Below, piece by piece: positions 1 to 10,733 of a stretch of 64,000 bases of DNA. The notes under the pieces are model-generated. The model saw only the letters and a list, made by a program, of their open reading frames with translations. It did no database searches and was not told where the DNA came from. The stretch comes from Plantago ovata (Eukaryota; Streptophyta; Magnoliopsida; Lamiales; Plantaginaceae), in contig CM051455.1 in the NCBI GenBank assembly GCA_028274465.1, positions 121,555,462 to 121,619,461 of the forward strand. Direction: 5' to 3'. Every line of letters begins with the position of its first letter. Position 1 is the stretch's first letter. The position numbers and the translations under genes were made by a program.

Positions 1-20
1 TAACAAATTTCCCCCTTTTT
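1..20 (-). promoter_or_regulatory. Element A polypurine tract and 3' LTR edge
   Basis: On the minus strand, bases 20-11 read AAAAAGGGGG, followed by AAATTT and then TGTTA. The tract is the expected plus-strand primer site. TGTTA matches the first bases of the 5' LTR (TGTTAGG, ending at 20331 on the plus strand). The 3' LTR therefore starts at base 5 and extends left out of the window. Confidence 0.8.
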
Positions 21-3000
21 GATGTTAGCAATCCATGGCTAAATTAATTGTTACCCTTTTAGAGGTTTCTGATGTTGAATAAATCAGTTGATTAATGCAA
101 GCATACTTGAATAATTAAACAGTAATCATAAGTAAATTGCATAATCAAAAACCAATAAGAGTCAAAAGTTCCATTGCTGATAGTTATCTTTCAGAAGTTT
201 ACATGAAAAAGTATAGATAACTTAAACAGAATCAGCAAATAAAAACTTTAACAAAAACTATTACAGGGACTTAAGCTCTTTCAGAGGATTTTCTCAAAAT
301 CTCTCTTACACTCTTCTCATCAAGTGCAGTAAATTCATCACAGTCCTTTTCGTAGTTTTCCAGAAGCCTACGGACTTGTAGTTGAAGAATTCTTGCATTT
401 TTGCAGGCAGTATGATGATGCTTTTCAGCATTCATTTCCATGTAATTAGTTACCCACAAATGCATGCCCCAATTGCTGGCATGGAGAAGCTGTGTATCTG
501 AAATGCTTTTTGGATGAATCTTTCTTAGCCAGAGAAGATCTTCTTCTTGATCCTTAGCAGTGAGATAGAAGTACTCATAAGGAATCAATCCAAGTTTCTT
601 CTTAGGTTTCTTTGTTACTGGATCAGAGTAGTAAGCGATGCCAGGTGGTTTGATCAGATTTGGTTCTTGTTTGTATGTCTTACCAATGACAATTCTTCTT
701 ACTTGGACCTCAAGATTCAACCATTTCCCAGCAATATTTCTTGGGAGGGATTCTTCCCTTTGCTTTCTTTGGACCTTGAGTTCAATCCATCTAAACATTT
801 GATTCAATATGGCTGTAGGAAAGAACTCATTTACCAGCAAGTCTTCCAGCTTTAAGATCCAGCAACCATGAATGTTTATGATTATGTTCTGAGTGGTTTC
901 TTCGTTACTGGTCTTTGTGTATTCAATGCCGGAGCCAATAGCAATGCTGGCCAGCCTCTTTTCTTCCTGTCTTTGCCTTCTTCTTCTTGTCTTAGCATTG
1001 TCTTGATCTCTTGCTGAAGAGTCAGACGAGAAATGCTTTGAGTGGCCAGACGGAGTCAAGGCTGTTAAGGGTCTAGCTCTTATGGCTTGAGCTATTGTTT
1101 GATTGTCATCATCTTCATCATCTTCATTCAGATTGTGATGACTTTCAGTATGTCAAAAATCTTGAGTTTCAGCAGCGGTTTTTCTCTTTTTGTTACTTGC
1201 TGAATTCAACTCAGATTCTGCTTGCCTTTTAGAACTTTGCTCTTTTTCAGCAAGCGGTTCTATGGGCAGTGGCGTATCAACAGCAGGAGCAGGAGGGGTT
1301 TGGTTTCTTTTTCTAGTATTCTTCTTTTCCCCCTTATACATGGATTGCAACATCGGTGTGATGTGCAGAGAATAAAACTCATTGCAATTTTCAGCAAGAG
1401 TGCTTAAACTGTTATATTTCATGATGATTTGTTGTTGGTCAGAAGTCATTCTTGACAACTCTTGTTGAATGCTCATCATGTCTTTTCTCTGTTGCGGCCT
1501 TCTCATCCATGAAAGTCTGTGCCTTTACAAGAGCGGTCTTTGCTAGCTTTAGAGCTTGACTTACATCTTGTTCATAGCTTTTGTGATAAAGACTGATGTC
1601 TTTCTGAGCTATGGTCAAAGTAGTAGTGCGTCTCAGCACTGTAGCCAAAATCTTTCCAATGTCAAGTGGGCTCTCAGCAAGCAATGCATCATCTTCATCT
1701 TTGCAGGCATTATGGACTTCCTCTAGTGCTAGAATTCTGGGAGTAAACTCCTCAACTCTTGGGAACGGCACTAAATGTGGTGTTAAGGAATGAACCTTAA
1801 TTTCGGAAGCAAACTGATCATCACGCATCAGCAATTCTGCTCTTGGACCATCGTCTAAATCATTGATGTAATCAGGAGGAGGAATCTGAACAACTTTTGG
1901 GTCTCGCTTGGATTGTTCATCTTTATTTTCTGACAAGTCGTCATCATCCTCAGATTCATCAAGTTGAGCAACTTTTGAGCCTTTATCAGTAGCTTCACTT
2001 CCTTTTGGTTGAGTGGTTGCTGATGGCAACGCTTCAGACTCAACAACTGGAGTTTCACCAGTAGTTAGTTGTTTCAATTGAGTTTGTGGCTCAATTACTG
2101 GAGTTTTGCCAGTAGTTAGTTTAATTGAGTATGAGACTCAATTACTGGAGTTTCGCTAGTAGTAAGTGGAAGGGAGGGGACTTCCTTTGTTCTTACTCCT
2201 GAAGATTGACCAATTTCTAGATCCTGCGTATGCCTTGCATGGATCAAGAGACTGTTCTGGAGAGCGCGTTGGTAATCTTCATCTTGTTCATCATCATCAT
2301 CAAGGTTTTGTTCAGTAACCTTGGCATCAGAAACTGGACTTTTGCCATTTTTCAAGGCAGCCCTTTTTCTGGCGTATTCTTCTTCAGTATCAGCACCTTG
2401 CACAGGTGCTTGATTTTCAGCAGCAGTAGGAGGAGGTTGAGATTCTTGCTGAGATTGTTGTTGTTCAGCTTGCTGATTGTCAGATTGAGTATTTTCAGCA
2501 ACTGTTAACTTCAATCCTCCAGCATCAGGACTTGGACCTTGATTGTCATCATCATCGTCTTTCTTGTCCTTGGAATCTTTCCCTTCATCATCACTGGGAT
2601 CAGTGGGAATGTTCTCATCTTCTTCTTCATCATCGTCTGTCAGAATGACTAGCTCCACGTGCTTATACAAAGCAACACTTGTCACTTCCTCTTCCTCATT
2701 GATTTTGTGGGGATCAGCCACCACTGGTACAAATAGACCTTTGAGCATCACAGCTTGTTCAGCTGGAGAGGCACTCTTGAATTTGGCCTTCATATTCTCT
2801 CTGATTTGAGCAATCAGATTTGAGCTCATTTGCTGAGAATATGTCATTTCTTCAGGAAGGATGGAGTGGATAAATGTTTCGAGCTTCAGCAGAGAAGATA
2901 TCTTTTTCTCGTTTGAGAGATGAAGGTGAAGATCTGAGAAATCCATTCGCCTGTACCTTTGCCAGTTTCTGACGGACTTAGCAACTCTTGACAAAGTTGT

Positions 3001-3190
3001 CCTTTTGAAGTTCAAGTATAGTTCCTCAGAACTCACTTGGTGATCTTCAGTGATGAGTACCACTTCAGTGGTCTCCTTTTGAGCCTGAAAAAGAATGTTA
3101 TTTAGATCAGGATTGGTTTGGAGAATTGTTTTAGAGGTTATATCTGAAACATGATTTACCTGCTGAGAGTCAGCAAGCTCATGTAGTACA

Positions 3191-3494
3191 TGTAACGACC
3201 CGGCCCACTAACGGGCCGAGACCCAGCCCAACGGGCCGGCAAGGTTACTCATGGGTGCTCTCCGGGGTGATATGCTGGCCCCATAGACCAACACGGGTTC
3301 TAATCCGCGCACTTTGTCCTCACTCGTGCGCGCACCGGGAACTTCCCAGTGGGTCACCCATCCTAGAATTGCTCCAGAGCAAGCACGCTTAACTCTGAAG
3401 TTCTTCTAGGTGGATTCCCAAAAAGAAAGATGCACCTTGTTGGTATGAGTAGCGTTCTCAACCCTTTTAAGCCTCTGAAATCTGCGGCGTTACA
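3191..3494 (-). repeat. Cassandra 3' LTR with 5S-like segment
   Basis: The downstream LTR in element orientation. The 5S rRNA-like part is about 3337-3418: its minus-strand sequence contains the 5S landmarks GTTAAGCGTGCTTG and AGGATGGGTGACC, the region of the internal pol III promoter. It is too diverged outside those landmarks to be a functional 5S gene. Confidence 0.9.
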
Positions 3495-3680
3495 ATCACC
3501 CCCTCATAAATTGCGCAACGTCCTCGTTGCGCGCTGTCCCGAGACCAACCATCCATGCAGGATTCTAGAGGTGGCCCCTGCAGGCTCAAGAGGTGGCTCT
3601 CACCATCGATACGGGGTAGCACTTTGCCCCGGATGGCACTTAGTTCCTCCAGTTCCGGATAGTCCCGCTCTGATACCACT

Positions 3681-3983
3681 TGTAACGACCCGGCCCACTA
3701 ACGGGCCGAGACCCAACCCAACGGGCCGGCAAGGTTACTCATGGGTGCTCTCCGGGGTGATATGCTGGCCCATAGACCAACACGGGTTCTAATCCGCGCA
3801 CTTTGTCCTCACTCGTGCGCGCACCAGGAACTTCCCAGTGGGTCACCCATCCTGGAATTGCCCCAGAGCAAACACGCTTAACTCTGAAGTTCTTCTAGGT
3901 GGATTCCCGAAAAGAAAGATGCACCTTGTTGGTATGAGTAGCGTTCTCAACCCTTTTAAGCCTCTGAAATCTGGGGCGTTACA
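3681..3983 (-). repeat. Cassandra 5' LTR with 5S-like segment
   Basis: The upstream LTR in element orientation, 2 bp from the primer site at 3667-3678. The 5S-like part is about 3826-3907. One of its differences from the partner LTR falls inside the conserved 5S core (AGCGTGTTTG here instead of AGCGTGCTTG). Confidence 0.9.
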
Positions 3984-6838
3984 GTACAATTTCCATTCCA
4001 TGAGGAGCTTGAGTAGCATCCTCCATTTGTTCATCCTGAAATAAATTATAGTTAGACACAAGTACTGAGCTGTCAAACTTAGTTTTTATACCAAAATTAT
4101 TAACTACCTGCTGAGCAGGGAGTGTTGGTTCTGGTGCAGAGGCTTCAGCAACCATCTGACTTGCATCTTGAGAAGTCTGTAGAGATAGTATAATATTAGC
4201 AAAAGAACAATTTTCAGAAATTGAAGTTTTACTGATGGTTGAATTAACTACCTGCTGAAGAAGGACAGGTTGTGGCTCAGTCCTTTCAGCATTAACAGTT
4301 TCTTCAGCTTCTTGGACTGTTTCTTCAGCAGACTTCTGGTTTTGCTCTATCTGAGAAAGCTGTGCGGTTTCAGCAATCTTCCTTGTCTCTGAAATGACAA
4401 GTTGAGCAGAAGCATCTTGACCTTTAAGCTCACTGCTTGTCATGAAGAGATCAATTGATTTGTTGGATGATTCTTCAATTTCCAACTCCATTTGTTTGCT
4501 TAAATCTTCCAGTACAAGCTGGACTTTGCCAATTGATGTCTTGGGTGAGTTTGGGCCAGTATTCTCAGCATCACGAGATGCGTCGTTGAATAATGCTTCT
4601 TGAGTTTCAGCAACTTCAGGAACTGGAACCATTGCTATTTCAGCAACTGGTCCTTCAGCAAGCGTTGTTTCAGCAACTTGATGAGTTGCTTGTTCAGCAA
4701 CCATCTTTTCAGCAGCATCAGCAAGTGCCGCTTTTTGCAGATCAGTAGCGATGTCGCTTACTGGTTCCATAGTTGGATTATCTAGATTATCTACAATGTA
4801 GATATCAGGTTCTTGGGCAGGAATTTCATTTCCACTGCCTTGTGGTCTATTCTCAGTAGAATTATCAACATTGAGTTGATTGTTGAAGGCTTCCGCAAAC
4901 ACTTCAACATTGCTGACATAGGCTTCAGTAATTACCTCAACAACATCTACTGGCAAATGCGTTTCAGCATTTGTCTGGGAATTGACTGAGAGGTCTTGGA
5001 CATCAGGGACTGACTGGCGAGCTAGTGTTTTCTTCCTTTTGTTGCTCGTCCGTTTCCTCTTAGGTACGGGGTTTGCTGATGACGCTGCAGTCTGAGTGTC
5101 ATCATCAGCTTTCCTCTTTTTCTTGTTAGATTTCTCCAGTTTCCCAGAGTCATCTATAGTTGCATTTTCAGCAACGGGTGTTGTACACGTACCTTGTTGA
5201 TTTTCTACAGCAGTTTCATTTGTGTTACCACCACCAACAGCAGTTTCATCTCTAAGTTGCTGAGTGGTAACATCTGCAGCTGTTGTATACCTTTCTTGCT
5301 GGCTTGTGCTGACAACATTTGCAGTTGTTGTCTTCTTAGTTTTCTTTCCAGCAATCTTAGGCACATTCTGCTTGTAGAAAGATCTTCCCACATTGCACAC
5401 AGATTTCTTGATTGGCAATGGGTTTCTTAGCTGAATCCTGAAATGTTCAAGGATGTAGCATATCTTGATTCCATACATAACTGGAAAGGAAGGTGAGACC
5501 TTGTTGTCTTCTACCTTTACCTTAAACTTAGTAACACAATCAACAAGCCTGTTGAAAATGTACTTAGCCTAGTTAAGTTCCGTTTTATTTTCATGGATAT
5601 GCATCAGCAATGGCCATCTTCTCAGGCCTACTTGGTCAATTCCTCCAACTTGGGAGTCAAGAACTTTTATTAGTAGCAGAGCTACTAGACCAAGTGAATG
5701 GCAGAGATGCTTTCTCTTGACGTGCTTTGTCCAAGTCACGGGAGCTATCTCGCCTTTCTTCATTTTCTCATTTCTGACGTCACTGTAGAAAGCTTCAATT
5801 TCTTCGTCTGAGACAGTGACGTCATCTTCAGTTCCAGTGGTTGGAATCTGAAAAATCTCCGCTAAACCAGTCCATTTCAGGACGATTTGCGTGTTCTGAA
5901 CATAAGTAAGGATCACTTTTTCAGTGACTCCTTTACTGTCTGTAAGGGACTGGATTTCTGCATTGTTGTAGAATTCCATTGTATCAATCATGCTCACTTG
6001 CTTAGTGCGAGCAGAGATAAAGTTCATGAGGCCTTGCTGCTTGATAAACTCAAGCGCCTCTTCATTTTCATCATCGAGTTCTTGTTCATAAAAGTACCTA
6101 ATGTACTTTTCTTTTGCAAACCCTCCCCATTGCATCAACATCTCACACTTTGCAGTGTCAAGATATGACAGAGGCATAGGTTTTTCTGAGATTCGGTCGT
6201 TTTTCAACACAACTTTCGTTGTGTTTGTAGCCGGAGTAGTCACCGGAGCAGTTCGTGTTTCAGCACTGTCAACCTTTGACGACTTTGAGGACTTAGATGA
6301 CTGTCTCTTGGGAGCCATTTCTTTTTATAGAGTAAGAGAATGTGTACGAAAAGAGATAGTTTGCTTTTTGACCGGAGATACAGTAGATTCAGGCTAAAAT
6401 TTGCAGAGAAAGGAAATGTGAGTTAAAGAATTTTGTCATTTCTCTAACTCCTTCTTTATATAGTGTCTCTGTTGTGTGAGAAACTCAATCGATTTGAGCT
6501 CTCAGCAAGGGTAAAACAGAGAAACACTGGAGTTAGTGGAGCCTTTGCATTGAATGCGTAGTGGCCCACTAACTAAACCGTCAGAGCACTTTCTCTCTTT
6601 GTTTTTTTAGCCGTTAGATAAGTAACTCCTTTTAATCAATGGCCACAATTGAATTTCATGTCATGATTATTGCGAGTTTATCTGTGCCAGTTTAACGTCA
6701 CAAATTGATTTTACCGAGTTTTAAGGGATAGATTGCTTGCTGAAATAAACAAGAATCTTTTCAGCGAGTTTGAATTAACAACCTAGATATTTGCTGAAAG
6801 TTCCCCCTTACTTAGATATCTCATAATTTTAAAAGATA

Positions 6839-7180
6839 TTTCTGATTTCCCGTATCAGTAAATTCTTTTGTACTTGAGACATCCTTTGGTAAAATCTGAG
6901 AGATGAGCTTTGCTCTTTTTCTGAGTTCCCGTCTCAGAAGATTCCTTTGATACTTGAATACCTGTTTCAGTATCTTTGATTGTCTGAGTGCCTTTCTCAG
7001 CAATCCTTAAGCTTCTTTCTCTTACTGAGTGCCTGTCTCAGCAAGTGATCAAGTTTCCTAACAAATACCCGTTTTGAAGGAATTACTTGCTGAATGCCTG
7101 TTTCAGCAAACATGCAGTGACCTATCATTCTTTAGAAGAAATCAGTGACTTTGGCTTGCTAAATACTTGTTTCAGCATTC
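6839..7180 (-). repeat. Seven-unit hairpin array after the pol stop of element A
   Basis: Seven short inverted repeats lie at 6839-6862, 6919-6941, 6949-6974, 6982-7005, 7022-7045, 7086-7110 and 7154-7180. The best has a stem CTTGCTGA/TCAGCAA around a loop ATGCCTGTT (plus strand). The others share a TGAGTGCCTGTCTCA core with arms of varying quality. The array sits between the pol stop at 7196 and the start of the extra frame at 6318. No credible protein is encoded here. Role unknown. Confidence 0.75.
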
Positions 7181-7195
7181 TGCCAATTTTGTCCT

Positions 7196-10100
7196 TTATT
7201 GAGGTAGTTCAATCAATCCAAGGTTATACCTTAGCATTGCGAACCTATTATCCGGTAGGGGCTTGGTAAAGATATCAGCAAGCTGATCATCAGTGCCAAC
7301 TTTCACAACCTCAATATCACCTTTTTCCACATGATCTCTAATGAAATGATGTCTAATATCAATGTGCTTAGTCCTAGAGTGAAACTTAGGATTTTGCGTA
7401 ATTGCAATAGCACTTGTATTATCACAAAAGATTGGTGTTTTCTTTGTAGAAATACCATAATCTCTTAATTGTTGCTGAATCCATAGGATTTGAGCTGTGC
7501 AACAACCAGCTGCAATGTATTCAGATTCAGTAGATGAATTGGCAACACAGGTTTGCTTCTTGCTGAACCATGATATTAATCTAGTGCCCAAAAACTGACA
7601 AGTTCCAGAGGTACTTTTTCTATCAAGAGTTGATCCTCCATGATCAGCATCAGAATAACCAACCAATTCAAGTCCAGAATCTTTGGGATACCATAATCCA
7701 ACATTGACTGTACCTTTAACATATTTCAGTATCTTGATTGCCTTTTTGTAGTGTGATTCTCTTGGATCATATTGGAATCTTGCACACACACAAACAGCGT
7801 ACTGAATGTCAGGTCTACTTGCTGTTAGATACAACAAGGAACCAATGAGCTTCCTATACTTGTGTTGTTCAACACTTTTGTCCTCTTTAGTACAGCCCAA
7901 TTTGGTACCAACACTCATAGGGATCTTTTCAGGTTTCTCATCCTCTTTGATCCTAAACTTTATGAGCATTTCTTTCGCATACTTTGCTTGATTTATGAAT
8001 ATTGCATCTTTGAGTTGCTTGACTTGCAATCCTAGGAAATAATTCAATTTTCCCGTCATACTCATTTCAAACTTATTTGTCATGAGTTTGGCAAAATCAT
8101 CACAAAGTTGCTTGTCCTTAGATCCAAAAATTATGTCATCCACATAAATTTGAACTAAGAGTATTTTACCATCATGGTTCATGGTAAATAAAGTTTTGTC
8201 AACTTCACCTTTCTTGAAACCATTTTCCAGCAAGAACTTAGCCAAGGTATCATACCATGCTCTTGGTGCTTGCTTTAGACCATATACAGCTTTCTGAAGC
8301 TTGTATACCATCTTGATTTCTGAGGGAAGTTCAAAGCCAGGGGGTTGTTCTAGGTAGACTTCTTCAGCAAGTTCACCATTTAAGAATGCACTTTTAACAT
8401 CCATTTGGTAAACAATGAAGTCATTGTGAGCAGCAAATGCTAAGAAAAGTCTAATTGCATCCAATCTTGCAACTGGTGCATAAGACTCATCATAGTCCAA
8501 TCCTTCAGTCTGACACTAACCTTGAGCAACTAAGCGTGCTTTATTTCTTGTTACTTCACCAGACTCGCTCAACTTGTTTCTGAACACCCACTTCGTACCA
8601 ATAGCTTTCTTGTCTTCAGCAAGTGGCACAAGTTTCCAGACTTTGTTTCTTTCAAATTGATCCAATTCTTCTTGCATTGCCTTTATCCATTCAGAATGCT
8701 TTAAAGCTTCTTCTATGGTTTTAGGTTCAATTTCTGAAACAAAGCAAGAGAACAATGATTCTACTTCTACGACAATTGCTTCTTCAGCAAGTCCATGAGT
8801 AGCTTTGGATCTAGTCACTTGGCGTTTATTAATATCGCCAATCATATCCGTAGAGGGATGATCTCTAATCCATTTATTAATAGGTTTTCTGTTTGTTGGA
8901 TCAGGATATGTTTGCTCACCAGCATGTGACTCTTCAGCATGTACTTGTTCAGTACTACTGGGAATTTGTGTCTCTGCTGAGATTTGTTCATCAGCAACTT
9001 CTTGTTCAACATTGCTCGATTGAGGTAGTTCATCAGCAGACACTGAAGATTGCGTAATTTCAGCAACTTCCGGAGCAACCGCGTCTTTTGCTGGAAATTC
9101 TTTGTCGTGAACTATATTTATCTTGTCATGACTAGGGGGAGGAGAGTCATTGTAAGAATCATCATTTAGTTCAATTGACTTGATTTGCCTAGCATCAGAT
9201 TCAGTTCTTTGCTCATGTATGATTAGCTTTTTCATACATTCTGATATTTCTTCTTCAGCAGGCACACCTTGTGACTTTTCGTAGAATACAACATGCACTG
9301 ATTCTTCAATCTTTTGTGCCTTTTTGTTGTAAACTCTATAAGCTTTACTATGCAAGGAGTAGCCGAGAAATATCGCTTCGTCTGCCTTTGGTTGAAATGT
9401 TCTTAGGTATTCTCTACCATTGTTAAGAACGAAACACTTGCAACCAAATACTCTTAGATGAGTGATGTTAGGAGGTCTTCCAACAAACAATTCATAAGGA
9501 GTTTCGTTGTATTCCTTAGTAATCAAACATCTGTTTTGAGTATAACAGACGGTATTAATCGCTTCAACCCAATAAGCCTCACTTATTTCAGTGTCAGCAA
9601 GCATTGTTCTTGCGGCTTCTTTTAGGGTACGATTCTTCCGTTCAGCAACACCGTTTTGTTGTGGTGTTCTTACTGAGGATAACTGATGTTGTATACCTTT
9701 TGAGGTACAATATTCAGTTATGTACTGGTTTACAAACTCAGTACCATGGTCTGTCCTTATGACTTTTACCTTGTCATTTTTCATGACTTCAAGCTTATTC
9801 AGCAAGTTAGGTATTTCAGTCTTGGTTTCAGATTTGTGCTTGATGAATACTACCCAAGTGAATCTTGAATAGTCATCTACCACGACTAGACCATACTTCT
9901 TACCAGCATAGCTTGTTGAAGAAGATTCAAACAAGTCCATGTGCAAGAGTTGTAAAGGTTTTGTAGTTGACGGTACTGCCTTGTTCTTGAAAGAAGATTT
10001 GGTTTGCTTTCCTTGCTGACATGCATTGCAAACACCATCCTTCTTAAAAGTAACCTTAGGTAATCCAACTACAAGTGCCTTTTTAGACAACTTATTCAGC

Positions 10101-10582
10101 GTCTTGAAGTTTAGATGACTTGTTCGTTTATGCCATAACCATGCTTTTTCAGCAAGGCAATCATGATCTGAGACAAGGCATTTTTCAACAATTGCTGAAG
10201 ACCAATCAACGGTGTACAAGCCTCCTGATCTTCTTGCAATCATTATTACCTTTTTAGTCTCGAAATCTATAAGTTTACATTCATCACTTTTAATTTTGAT
10301 GAAGTATCCTTTGTCAGCAAACTGACTCATGCTGAAAAGGTTAAACTTGAGATTTTTGACATAAAGAACTCCAGTAATGGTTATGCATCCTAACTTCACA
10401 TCACCATAGCCTTTTGTAGATCCGGAGCCTCCACCAGCAAACCTTATTGTTGGACCTTTAGACCACCGTCTATAGTTTATAAGGTTATTCTTGTTGCCCG
10501 TCATGTGCTTTCCACAACCACTATCAAAGTGCCAGATTGCATCGTTTGTCTCCGTGGCTGAAGTCTGCACAATCAAGAGCAA
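7196..10582 (-). pseudogene. pol: Element A pol: protease, integrase, reverse transcriptase, RNase H
   Basis: One frame of about 1,128 codons broken by a single TAG at 8516-8518, in a position where Copia RTs usually carry Tyr (LVAQG-stop-CQTEG). Domains in order: aspartic protease with WHFDSGC near residue 17; GAG-pre-integrase with the HLNF block; integrase with Asp in LHMDLF, Asp in RTDHGTEF and Glu in GVAERKNRTL; RT with [24 protein letters not shown] and the catalytic YVDDIIF; RNase H with SDADHGG and SSTESEYIA, ending FTKPLP. Apart from the TAG it looks intact, so inactivation is recent. The 150 bp between gag and pol contain a good 3' splice-like run (TTGATTGTGCAG, minus strand, about 10580-10569), which could join the frames in a spliced transcript; this is inference. 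Confidence 0.93.
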
Positions 10583-10733
10583 ACAGGTTAATTATCCAAT
10601 GATGGATGTCCATTAACATATTCAAGAATACGTCCAGTGGAAACCCAAGTCTTAAGTTTTTCAACTTTGACTTGTTTTCTACTTGTTGAGGAACTAGGAG
10701 GTTTTGAGCTGAAAGACTTTTGACTCGTGCTGG

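Larger units (their letters stand above)
3191..3983 (-). mobile_element. Cassandra TRIM retrotransposon
   Basis: Two LTRs of about 304 and 303 bp (3191-3494 and 3681-3983) flank a 186-bp non-coding interior. On the minus strand each LTR starts TGTAACGCC and ends GTCGTTACA. The interior starts with a primer site TGGTATCAGAGC (3678-3667, tRNA-iMet) and ends with a polypurine tract (3507-3495). The LTR contains a 5S rRNA-like segment in sense orientation, the hallmark of Cassandra. The direct repeat GTACA (3186-3190 and 3984-3988) is the target duplication. The two LTRs differ at about 8 positions by eye. There is no coding capacity, so it depends on other elements for mobility. Confidence 0.95.
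271..6318 (-). pseudogene. Long extra frame downstream of pol (env position) of element A
   Basis: This lies after pol, where SIRE-type elements often have an env-like gene. Reading begins at 6318 (MAPKRQSSKSSK...), has one TAG near 5569, and continues in the same frame to about 3984. There a Cassandra TRIM is inserted; insertion plus TSD adds 798 bp, so the frame resumes and runs to 2116. Later parts (2077-1439, 1506-1153, 1059-271) are separated by stops and one frame change. The product would be roughly 1,700 residues: an N-terminal conserved block (about residues 40-245), a very acidic Ala/Glu/Gln-rich middle with many VAE tripeptides, three LTTGETPV-type repeats near 2040-2160, and a basic C-terminal domain. 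I see no signal peptide, transmembrane segment or fusion peptide, so nothing shows it is an envelope. A second copy at 60197-63827 preserves the C-terminal part. Function unknown. Confidence 0.75.

Noticed and set aside
3337-3907. Two 5S rRNA-like segments as real 5S genes
   Set aside because: Both are inside Cassandra LTRs and diverge from 5S outside the promoter core, so they are TRIM sequence.
271-6318. Calling the extra frame of element A an envelope gene
   Set aside because: No signal peptide, transmembrane segment or fusion-like region is visible; only the position matches.
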